DNA of 14,000 bases from Neocallimastix lanati (nom. inval.) (taxonomy: Eukaryota; Neocallimastigomycota; Neocallimastigomycetes; Neocallimastigales; Neocallimastigaceae). The translations under genes and the position numbers were made by a program. Below are positions 1 to 7,258 of this stretch, piece by piece. The notes beneath the pieces are model-generated. The model was given only the letters and a program-made list of their open reading frames with translations. It was not told the origin of the DNA and did not search any database. Numbering within the stretch: the first letter of the stretch is position 1; each line of letters starts with the position of its first letter. The stretch lies in assembly GCA_016946835.1 (NCBI GenBank), contig JACVTC010000021.1, positions 318,501 through 332,500 on the forward strand, read 5' to 3'.

Positions 1-366
1 ACTGTAATCGAAATCGAAAATGAAAATCTTTCATCAGTCCCTACCAGTGCTAATGAAGACTTACCAACTTCTACTGTAATCGAAATCGAAAATGAAAATC
101 TTTCATCAGTCCCTACCAGTGCTAATGAAGACTTACCAACTTCTACTGTAATCGAAATCGAAAATGAAAATCTTTCATCAGTCCCTACCAGTGCTAATGA
201 AGACTTACCAACTTCTACTGTAATCGAAATCGAAAATGAAAATGAAAATCTTTCATCATCCCCTACTAGTGCTAATGAAGAATTACCAACTTCTACTGAA
301 ATCGAAATCGAAAATGAAAATGAAAATCTTTCATCAACCCCTACAAGTGCTGATGAAATAACCGAA
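1..366 (+). repeat. 72-bp coding tandem repeat, five copies, continuing past the left edge
   Basis: Units begin at 1, 73, 145, 217 and 295. The first three are identical base for base over 72 bp. The fourth is 78 bp, with one extra Glu-Asn pair (GAAAAT) and substitutions. The fifth is more diverged and fades into unique sequence near 366. The period is a multiple of three, so copy-number change keeps the frame. The gradient from identical copies (5') to diverged copies (3') suggests recent expansion on the 5' side. Confidence 0.95.
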
Positions 367-1503
367 ACGATTATTCCAATGAAACCGAATATTTGTAATG
401 ACGTAGTAACAATTAATAATTCAAATTTTATTACTGTTTATTTCAAAGAAACTTTAATGTATAATAAATGCATATTATCTGATTTTTACTTTATTAAAGA
501 AACTTCAAGTATCACCTCCATTATGTACTGTGGAAAGATATATTTAAATAATGATGTACAAAAATACAACATTAAAATTAATAGAAATAAGTCAATAAAA
601 TTTGGACCATCTATTTTAGAAATAGAAAAAGTATATAAAGTTTATATGACAAATAAAGGTGAAAAAACGTTATGTATGAATGATAATCAGATAAACAATT
701 TAGATTATAAAATTGAAGATGCAGAGGAATATATTCAATTAAATAGTAAAAGTGAAAGTAAAATAACACTTAGTAATAAAATTGATGAAATATTTATGAA
801 AAATTGCTCAAATGAAGTAAGTTATTATGCTACACCTGCCTTTATTTCATCCTTAGAAGACGATTTATGTGTTGATGAAGATCATATTTTAAAAATTAAC
901 TATTTGTTCAATAATAAAGATGAAAATACCAGTAATAAAACATCAACTACTACTTTCACTACTATTCCTGAAGCGACAAGTTCTTCAGTCAATACCTATT
1001 GCAATAAATTTAATAAAGATCTTAAATATTCTGAAATTAAAAATAAAACATTTAACTTTGAAGGATATGTTTTATATAATAAAAATACATGTAAATTAAA
1101 TTTAGTTTCCGGTGGTCCATCAAATTATTATACTTTAAATCCATATAATCAAAAGGTTCAAGTTAATGGTTTTATTGAATGTATCTATTTTGACGATGAA
1201 GGTAATAAATCTACATATACTAAAAAAGTAAGAATTGAAAGTCTTAATGGAGCCAGAAAATTCAAGATCGTAAGTGACGTTAATCCATATGCTGATTATA
1301 CTTTCTTTGAATCTTTTAAATATACTAGTACATTGACTATATCTAATAATGATGCTATTAAGGATTTCACTAAAGGAAAGTTTTCAATGTACAACTATAT
1401 CACTTATTATTATGACGAAGAAATGAAAGAAAAAATTGGTAGTATTAAATCCACTTGGAATTATAATGTTTTTGTCGGTGAAGATGTCTGGATCACTTGC
1501 TAA
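1..1503 (+). CDS. Tandem-repeat protein of unknown family, 5'-truncated by the window edge
   Basis: Frame 1 is open from base 1 to the TAA at 1501-1503, giving 500 residues with no start in the window; the ATG at 379 lies inside the frame and is probably not the real start. Residues 1 to about 122 are 24-26-residue repeats rich in Ser, Thr, Pro, Glu and Asn (core IEIENENLSS.PTSANE). Two regions follow: about residues 127-305, and about 332-500, joined by a Ser/Thr-rich linker (about 310-331). They hold ten Cys in total, one being the last residue. I see no membrane segment in the visible part. I recognise no domain and no dockerin-type Cys pattern. A repeat-stalk plus Cys-containing head, and a Ser/Thr-rich linker, would suit a secreted or cell-surface glycoprotein, but this is inference and the N-terminus is not visible. 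The frame is intact and uses TGG for Trp, so it is probably a live host gene. Confidence 0.8.
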   Translation, partial: TVIEIENENLSSVPTSANEDLPTSTVIEIENENLSSVPTSANEDLPTSTVIEIENENLSSVPTSANEDLPTSTVIEIENENENLSSSPTSANEELPTSTEIEIENENENLSSTPTSADEITETIIPMKPNICNDVVTINNSNFITVYFKETLMYNKCILSDFYFIKETSSITSIMYCGKIYLNNDVQKYNIKINRNKSIKFGPSILEIEKVYKVYMTNKGEKTLCMNDNQINNLDYKIEDAEEYIQLNSKSESKITLSNKIDEIFMKNCSNEVSYYATPAFISSLEDDLCVDEDHILKINYLFNNKDENTSNKTSTTTFTTIPEATSSSVNTYCNKFNKDLKYSEIKNKTFNFEGYVLYNKNTCKLNLVSGGPSNYYTLNPYNQKVQVNGFIECIYFDDEGNKSTYTKKVRIESLNGARKFKIVSDVNPYADYTFFESFKYTSTLTISNNDAIKDFTKGKFSMYNYITYYYDEEMKEKIGSIKSTWNYNVFVGEDVWITC

Positions 1504-1727
1504 ATTAATAAATAACCAAATAAATAATTAAATAGATAAATAAACTATTAAACTTTTATAAAATACACAGAAATAAATAAATTAAAATATTTAAATTTTT
1601 TGAATATTATCATTATTAGCAATAATACATATATTATTTTAGTAAAAAATATTAACTATTACTGTAGATAATGGTAGTTAAAATAATTTTAATAAAATTT
1701 AAAAAAAAAATAAATTAAAAAAAATAA

Positions 1728-1762
<35 letters not shown>

Positions 1763-2283
1763 AGAAATAAAACATTTAATAATAAATATTTTATAAATTA
1801 AAATATATAAAATATAAATAATATTTTATTTTAAAAATAAAATTAAAATTAATAAAATAAAATAAAAAGTTTTTATTGTTTTTAGAAAACTATAAATATA
1901 TATATATATATTTATCCTATAAAGAAATAAATTTTACAAAAAATAAATATAAATTTAATTTATATAAAATACATTGATTACTTCGACGGTTTTACTTTCC
2001 AAATTAAATTAAATTATTTTAAAATAAATTTTGATTTTTGAATTGTATCATTTTTGATTTATTTATAATTTAAATTAATGGATCTGTTAATTCCAATTCG
2101 TTATTAATGTAATCCTTAGAAAATTTGTTACAATACTAATAAGAGTGAAAAAACTGAGTTTTTATTAATAAATTAAAAAAATATTATGAACATTAACTTG
2201 TTTAATTAAGTTTTTGTGTTCAATCATAATTATTTATTTATTTCTAAGTATTTTTTATTTATATATTAGTGTGTATTTTTAAT
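1504..2283. other. AT-rich intergenic sequence with a 32-base poly(A) run
   Basis: No supportable gene. It holds stop codons in all frames, a pure run of 32 A at 1729-1760, and short TA runs near 1895-1910. An AATAAA at 1507-1512, just after the stop codon of the upstream gene, could act as a poly(A) signal, but in DNA of this composition such a match means little. Confidence 0.7.
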
Positions 2284-2690
2284 TCATGAATGCAAGTTCA
2301 TTGCATAGATAATATTGTAGTCGATTCCTTTTGTTGATGAGAATCCTTTGAAAATAATTTGGATTCTGTATTTTTCAATGTTTCAGTTACCATCTCTATT
2401 AATAATATATATTCATTTTGTTGATGTTGAATTAGTACCTTTTGGAATGTTTTTCTTAAGTATTATAATTTAATTGTGAAAGAATTTTTTTTTTTTATTT
2501 TATTTTTATTTTTATTTTTTTTTTTTATTTAATAATTTTTCGTTCATTGTTGAAATTCATTCTCTGCCATTTTTATCTATTACTGCTTCATTGACTGTTA
2601 GTGGTGTGTCTATAACTATATTTTTAAGTTCTATATTATCAGTATTAATATTCGACCATTTATTTTCTGTAAAGATATTAAGATATCCTT
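2284..2690 (-). pseudogene. Decayed Ty1/copia reverse-transcriptase N-terminal fragment
   Basis: Reading the minus strand from about 2690 down gives the start of a copia RT domain. The conserved T.NEA....GRE-Trp-....MNE block appears first (VNEAVIDKNGRE, then TGA, then ISTMNEK), interrupted by a Lys/Asn low-complexity stretch at about 2480-2530. Next come a TK-Trp-.Y.I block with TGA for Trp, NIEKYR, FKGFSSTKGIDYN and IYAMNLHS before a stop at 2284-2286. These match in order the copia RT N-terminal motifs EW..AM.EE, KWVY.IK, G.IEKYKARLVAKG and Q..GIDY...FAPV. The catalytic YVDD region is not seen, so the fragment is 3'-truncated. It lies opposite in strand to the copia remnant at 5128-7477, which lacks RT. 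The family match is from recognition, not alignment. Confidence 0.75.
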
Positions 2691-2767
2691 AAGTTAATTA
2701 ATGTTACACAAACATTAATTTATGTATCATTAAATTAAATAACATAAATTTATAAAATTAATCATTG

Positions 2768-2776
2768 AGTTTTCAT
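2768..2776. repeat. Left copy of a 9-bp target-site duplication (AGTTTTCAT)
   Basis: It directly abuts the left end of the inverted-repeat element at 2777 and is identical to 3952-3960. A 9-bp duplication is typical of Mutator-like and Drosophila FB-type foldback elements. Confidence 0.7.
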
Positions 2777-2798
2777 GAGTGTGTGTCAATTCGCAAAA

Positions 2799-2858
2799 TT
2801 TCATTTCGCAAAAAGTTTCATTTCGGAAAAGTTTAATTTCGGAAAAGTTTCATTTCGC
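2799..2858 (+). repeat. Left subterminal array of TTTCATTTCGS motifs
   Basis: Four copies at 2799-2809, 2816-2826, 2832-2842 (TTTAATTTCGG) and 2848-2858, spaced 16-17 bp and separated by A-rich spacers. They are the inverted counterpart of the array at 3846-3945. In Mutator-like and foldback elements such iterated subterminal motifs can be transposase-binding sites; that role here is inferred. Confidence 0.85.
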
Positions 2859-2993
2859 AAAATTTTAATAAATAATAAATAAATAAATAATAAATAAATA
2901 AATAAATAATAAATAAATAATAAATAAATAATAAATAAATAAATAAATTATAAAATATAAAATAAAAAATATAAATTAAAATAAAAAATATAC

Positions 2994-3215
2994 TAAAATA
3001 TAAAATATAAAATATAAAATATAAAATATAAAATATAAAATATAAAATATAAAATATAAAATATAAAATATAAAATATAAAATATAAAATATAAAATATA
3101 AAATATAAAATATAAAATATAAAATATAAAATATAAAATATAAAATATAAAATATAAAATATAAAATATAAAATATAAATTATAAATTATAAAATATAAA
3201 ATATAAAATATAAAA
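2994..3215. repeat. 7-bp satellite (TATAAAA)n
   Basis: An almost uninterrupted array of the 7-base unit from 2994 to about 3177, roughly 26 copies, followed by a few altered units to about 3215. It lies in the centre of the foldback element. The unit resembles a TATA box, but the array shows no sign of being a promoter. Confidence 0.9.
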
Positions 3216-3282
3216 AATTGATACCACCTAAAATCATCCTAACTTTGTGCTACTTTTAACTCCCTTTTTTATGATGTCCTCA

Positions 3283-3284
<2 letters not shown>

Positions 3285-3328
<44 letters not shown>
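3285..3328. repeat. Homopolymer run of 44 T
   Basis: A pure T tract within the foldback element, just after a slightly GC-richer stretch at 3214-3284. It could be ordinary slippage, or on the minus strand the poly(A) tail of an old retroposed insertion. Its exact length is uncertain in any sequencing assembly. Confidence 0.85.
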
Positions 3329-3332
<4 letters not shown>

Positions 3333-3845
3333 AATTATTTATAAATATTTCTTTTATTAAAAAAATTTATTAGTAATTTAAGATTTTTTTAAAATACCGC
3401 GCAAGGACTTAAAAGGTGTAAAATGATCAATTAATTATTTATATATTATTTTTTAATCTTTATAATAATTATTTTTTAATTATTTTTAATTTTAATAGTT
3501 ATATTTTAAATTATTATCCTTTACATCTTTTAAATAATTAATACATATTTTTATATATATATAAAATTATTATTAATTATATATTATAAAACATTTAAAA
3601 TGTATGATAAAATATATTATTTTTTAAAGCTTTAATTCTAAATGAATATTTATTATTATATAATGTATATTTATTATATATATGTATATAAATATTTTTC
3701 TTTTTTTTAAAAAATTTAATTTTAAATTTATTTATTTATTTATTATAGTTTTATTTATTTATTTTTATTTATTTAGTTATTTATTTAAATTATATAAATT
3801 ATTTATTATTAATTTATTTATTTATTAAATTTAAAAAATTTTTTT

Positions 3846-3945
3846 GAGAAATGAAATTTTTCCGAAATGAAATATTGCGAAATGAAACTTTTTATGTAAA
3901 TTTTCCGAAATGAAACTTTCCAAAATGAAATTTTTCGAAATGCAC
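3846..3945 (-). repeat. Right subterminal array of CGAAATGAAA motifs
   Basis: Copies at 3846-3856, 3862-3872, 3877-3887, 3905-3915, 3920-3930 and a final variant at 3935-3945, mostly 15-16 bp apart, with one degenerate gap between 3887 and 3905. On the minus strand they read TTTCATTTCG, the same motif as the left arm. Confidence 0.85.
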
Positions 3946-3951
3946 CTCCCC

Positions 3952-3960
3952 AGTTTTCAT
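3952..3960. repeat. Right copy of the 9-bp target-site duplication (AGTTTTCAT)
   Basis: Identical to 2768-2776 and directly abutting the right end of the element at 3951. Confidence 0.7.
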
Positions 3961-4098
3961 ATATAATTAAATATAATTTAATATTTAAATATTAAATTAT
4001 TGAAAATTTAATAACTAATTATTATTATTAATTAATTAAATAAATAATTTATTAAAATATTTTAAATATATATATATATAAAAAAAAAAAAAAGCAAA

Positions 4099-4214
4099 GC
4101 TTTAGAGTATTGTTTAAAATTCTATTTATAACTCTATTTTTTTAATCAAATGCTTTAGAGTATTTTTTAAAACTCTGTTTAAACTCTATTTCTTTAATCA
4201 AATCCTTTAAAATG
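4099..4214 (+). repeat. ~53-bp tandem repeat, two copies plus a partial third
   Basis: Units start GCTTTAGAGTATT at 4099 and 4152 and end TTTAATCAAAT; a truncated, diverged third unit (CCTTTAAAATG) starts at 4204. Copies one and two differ at several bases. It is unusual here because it is a longer unit than the simple-sequence tracts around it. Function unknown. Confidence 0.75.
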
Positions 4215-4742
4215 TCGTTTTTATTTATTTTATTACTTTTTTATTTTTTATATATGAACTGCTTTATCTATTATTTATAAATTTTTAATTGTAAAAATAG
4301 TTTATTTTTTCCTTCTTTTTATTTTCATATTTTATAATTTTTATATTGTATATACATATATTTATATTTATATAAATTATGTATAAATATACACATATAA
4401 AAACTTTACCTATTTATAGTATATATATGTAATTAGAGGCTTGATTTCCAAAATTTATATATAAAGGATTGTATTTTTTAATCAAATATTAATAAAATTA
4501 TATTTATAAATTATATTTGAATAATATTTTTCATCGTTCTACTATTTATTAATTTAATAAATAAATTAATAATATTTAAAAGGAAACTTTAATTTTCATT
4601 TATTTATTTTATTTTTATTTCTTTTAATATCCTTTTAAATTTTTTTAATTTTTATATTTAAAATTTTATTATAATATTTTGCTTTTTATTTATTTGTTAA
4701 CTTTAAATGTTTATTTACATTATTAATTCTTTTGAAATTTCT

Positions 4743-4782
4743 ATTTACTTTTCTATTTACGTTTTTATTTACGTTTTTATTA
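4743..4782 (+). repeat. Short 13-bp tandem repeat (TATTTACGTTTTT)
   Basis: Three units of TATTTAC followed by T-rich spacers, the last two identical. Probably replication slippage in AT-rich DNA. Confidence 0.6.
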
Positions 4783-5066
4783 AATTTCTATTAATTTTTT
4801 TCTTTGAAGTTTATTGTTCTATATATACATATATATATATATTTTATTTTAATTTTTCTTTTTTTTTTAAATTAATTTAAAAAAAAATAATATTTTATTT
4901 TATATTCATTTAAAGAATTGATTCGTTTATTTTAAAAAATTTATATATACATTTGCAATTGATAAATTTAAAACGTAATTTCTATAATTTCCATATAATA
5001 AAGATTTAAGATTAAATTCTTTTAATTCCTTTTTTTAAAAAAATATAAAACATTAAATAATAAAAC

Positions 5067-5067
<1 letters not shown>

Positions 5068-5111
<44 letters not shown>

Positions 5112-5130
5112 AACAACAATAATAATAATG
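5068..5130 (+). repeat. (AAT)n microsatellite just before the copia remnant
   Basis: About 13 uninterrupted AAT units from 5068 to about 5108, then an AAC/AAT mixture up to the ATG at 5128. Confidence 0.9.
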
Positions 5131-5173
5131 ATTTTAATAAAAATACCATCATTAGATTTAATAGAACCATTCA

Positions 5174-5575
5174 ATGAAAGCGAAGATGTCTAAAAATGAT
5201 ATTAACTTTGATGAAATCAGGACAATGATAGAAAGAGACATAGATCTGGTTGAGATAATTGAAAATGAAAAAACAACAGATGAAGATAACCCTAATAGTA
5301 TAAACAAATATATAAATTTGGTGAATCATATGCAAGAAACAGAAGAATATGAAGAAATCCATGAATGGTACAACGATACAGGTACATATGAGCACATTAT
5401 TAACAATAAAAGTTTTTTGAAGGACTTTAAAAAGGAAAAAGTATACTTACGTTGTACTAATAATTCAGTAATTGAATTTGAAGGATATGGATCATATGAA
5501 TTTTGTATAAACGATTATAAATTTATTTTAAAAAGAGTATTATATTCAGAAAAGGTAAAACAAAAATCTCTTTAG
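5174..5575 (+). pseudogene. Copia fragment: aspartic protease region
   Basis: This 133-residue open stretch has an acidic N-terminal half of unknown origin, then a copia protease: WYNDTG with the D-T-G triad at residues 68-70, then HIINN, FEGYGSYEF and FILKRVLY, in the order of copia proteases (W..DSGAS.H..., G.G......L..VLYVP). The protease would cut the Gag-Pol polyprotein by acid hydrolysis inside the virus-like particle. The triad survives, but the frame breaks soon after at a run of five A (5562-5566), and the next segment resumes in frame 3. The ATG at 5174 is only the first Met of the surviving stretch, not a proven start. Confidence 0.75.
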
Positions 5576-5777
5576 TGATGTAGAATTAGCAAAACTTAGC
5601 ATAATATCAATTATTAAGCCTTTAAATAATGAAAAAGTAAGATTAGAATTAATAAATATAAAATATAAACATAATGGATACTTTGATTCTAATAATTATA
5701 ATCAATTCAAAATGGAAGTTTTATATAAAGTAAACAATAAAAACCATAAAAAAGAAAGAAATATTATCAGTAGATAA
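5565..5777 (+). pseudogene. Copia fragment: segment between protease and GAG-pre-integrase
   Basis: Frame 3 from 5565 reads NLFSDVELAKLSI, which fits the NLLS...L block that normally follows the copia protease, then about 55 residues of Asn/Lys-rich linker to a stop at 5775-5777. It overlaps both neighbours in other frames, marking two frameshift points. No catalytic residues belong to this part. Confidence 0.65.
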
Positions 5778-6006
5778 AACTGATAATATAAGCAAAGAAG
5801 TATGGCATAGAACATTGGGCCACTTCTACCAAGATAATTTAAGCAAATATTTAGACATACATAATATTAAAAGTCCATTATGTCTAGATTGCAAAATCTC
5901 AAAAATGAAAAGAATAACACATAATGGTGAACCACCCAAAGCTAAAGGAAAATTAGAAGTTATTCATTCGGATATTTCCGGACCTGTGAACCCTTTCCAT
6001 TGGTAA
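5761..6006 (+). pseudogene. Copia fragment: GAG-pre-integrase zinc finger and first integrase Asp
   Basis: Frame 1 from about 5761 contains WHRTLGHF and, further on, CLDCKISKMKR, the H.LGH...C..C...K pattern of the GAG-pre-integrase zinc-binding region. LEVIHSDISGP follows, the usual first integrase motif; the first catalytic Asp is the GAT at 5971-5973. The segment ends at TAA 6004-6006 because the frame has shifted; the core resumes in frame 3. The Met at 5815 lies inside the HRTLGH block's continuation and is not a real start. Confidence 0.8.
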
Positions 6007-6368
6007 TAAAAAATAATTTTATTACATTTATGGATGAATTTTCAAAAATAGTTTGGATTTTCACCCTGAAATCCAAATCTGAGGCACCAGATATCATTAT
6101 TGATTTCTTTAAATATTTAAATAATCAATTTAAAAAATTATCAATTAAAAAATTTAGAACTAATGGGGGTAAAGAATATAAAAATAAGAAAATTAACAAA
6201 TTATGTAAAGATTATGGTATAGAAAAACTATATTCTGTACCATATAACCTCGAAATAAATGGAAAAGCGGAAAGAATCAATCAAACCTTAGTGAATGCTG
6301 CTATTACACTTTTACATTGGGCAGGTATATCTGAAAATTTCTGGGAATATGCCATTAAAGAAGCTTGA
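6000..6368 (+). pseudogene. Copia fragment: integrase catalytic core with Asp-to-Asn change
   Basis: Reads FITFMDEFSKIVWIF, then FRTNGGKEYKN, then PYNLEINGKAERINQT and FWEYAIKEA, matching the rve integrase core. The second catalytic Asp, expected in R-T/S-D, is Asn here (AAT 6162-6164), one base from GAT. The Glu is present (GAA 6270-6272), with 35 residues between the two as in the D,D(35)E family. The integrase would insert element cDNA into host DNA in the nucleus; the Asn change alone should abolish strand transfer. The frame ends at TGA 6366-6368, where copia proteins normally continue into a hydrophobic helix. Confidence 0.85.
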
Positions 6369-6406
6369 TATATTTATAACAAAATGCCAATTCTAGAAAC
6401 AAAAAC

Positions 6407-7258
6407 TTAATTTCAGATGTAGTGTTTGAAGATAAAAAGGTATCTATAAAACACTTAAGAATATTTGGTTGCATATGCTATTATAAAGATTTTACCTAAT
6501 ACAAGCCAAAATTCGCATCAAACGTGAAAAAAAGAATATTTCTTGGTTTTTGAAATCAAACCTACTCATATATAGTTATAGATGAAAAAGATTTAAATAT
6601 CCATCACGTTAGAGAAGTTGAATGTTTAGAAAATGAACCTTTAAATTTCAAATATAAAAATACATCAAAGGAAGACCCTTATTTTGCCTTTGAAAACCTA
6701 AACAGAAATAATATGGGACCTATTATTAACAATAGAGAAAAAAGAAATTTAATTCCAGAAATAAATATTAAGGATGCCATAAATAATAATAATAATGAAG
6801 AAATAAATATTGAAGAAATAAATATTGAAGAAATAAATATTGAAGAAATAAATATTGAAGAAATAAATATTGAAGAAATAAATATTGAAGAAATAAATAT
6901 TGAAGAAATAAATATTGAAGAAATAAATATTGAAGAAATAAATATTGAAGAAAATATTAATATGGAAAATGAAAATATGGAAAATATTATTATGGAAAAT
7001 GAAAATAATAAAAATAATGAAAGAAACACGGAAGAAAATATAAACGAAAGAAGAACTGTAGAAGAAGAAATCGCAAATGAAGAAAGAAATAATAATACAA
7101 ATATTTCTAACGAAATATTACAAGAAAATATTACTAACAATAATGAAAATCTTAAAGAAAATAATGTACATGATTATAATAATTTAAATAACAAAGAAAA
7201 TATCGATAATCTAATGAGAAAATCATTAAATAAGGATAATAATAAATCAAGTGGATGA
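6407..7258 (+). pseudogene. Copia fragment: post-integrase region and expanded acidic linker
   Basis: Frame 2 reads DVVFEDKKVSIKHLRIFGCICYY, the typical copia block after the integrase core (KP...HLR.FGC..Y). Stops at 6497-6499 and 6551-6553 interrupt it; KRIFLGF lies just before the second and corresponds to the usual K.IFLGY. The rest is a Glu/Asn/Ile linker with a 15-bp repeat (6797-6946). It is open from 6554 to the TGA at 7256-7258. Copia linkers between integrase and RT vary, but one this long and repetitive is unusual. The ATG at 6713 is internal. Confidence 0.7.
6797..6946 (+). repeat. 15-bp in-frame tandem repeat encoding EEINI, ten copies
   Basis: The unit GAAGAAATAAATATT is repeated ten times without a mismatch and without breaking frame 2. 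It sits in the dead copia linker. Perfect identity among copies implies expansion or homogenisation more recent than the frameshifts around it. The opposite strand is also stop-free across the array, which creates a long antisense open frame by chance. Confidence 0.95.

Larger units (their letters stand above)
2777..3951. mobile_element. Candidate foldback-type, non-autonomous DNA transposon (Mutator-like?), 1175 bp
   Basis: The two ends are inverted. The left starts GAGTGTGTGTCAATTCG and the reverse complement of the right end starts GGGGAGGTGCATTTCG; they then align through ATTTCATTT, GTTTCATTTCGG and further copies. Each arm is an array of a ~16-bp motif (TTTCATTTCGC or TTTCATTTCGG plus an A-rich spacer). 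Inside these are AAATAAAT-rich DNA on the left (about 2865-2950) and its complement TTTATTTA on the right (about 3727-3836), so the pairing arms may reach about 200 bp. Perfect 9-bp direct repeats flank the element. The centre carries a 7-bp satellite, 44 T and about 350 bp of AT-rich sequence. No transposase frame exists, so mobility would need an enzyme made elsewhere. The structure matches foldback elements (arms made of short direct repeats, 9-bp duplication); superfamily assignment is inference. Confidence 0.65.
3961..5067. other. AT-rich intergenic sequence without recognisable genes
   Basis: I found no coding stretch or decayed domain on either strand. It contains TA runs (4063-4080 and 4829-4840), two small tandem repeats annotated separately, and many A/T homopolymers. 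No long terminal repeat for the copia remnant downstream could be recognised here. Confidence 0.6.

Noticed and set aside
1-366. CRISPR array
   Set aside because: The repeats are directly adjacent with no spacers and are coding in one frame.
2994-3215. Telomere or promoter array
   Set aside because: The TATAAAA unit has no G-rich strand as telomeres do, is internal to an inverted-repeat element, and no gene starts next to it.
5171-5395. Minus-strand open frame of 74 codons
   Set aside because: It is the antisense shadow of the copia protease segment; Phe/Ile/Cys-rich composition comes from complementing Asn/Glu/Lys codons, and no family pattern is seen.
6679-7140. Minus-strand open frame of 153 codons with ISSIF repeats
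   Set aside because: It exists because the 15-bp repeat has no stop on either strand. The plus-strand reading continues a recognisable copia protein, so this hydrophobic frame is a by-product.
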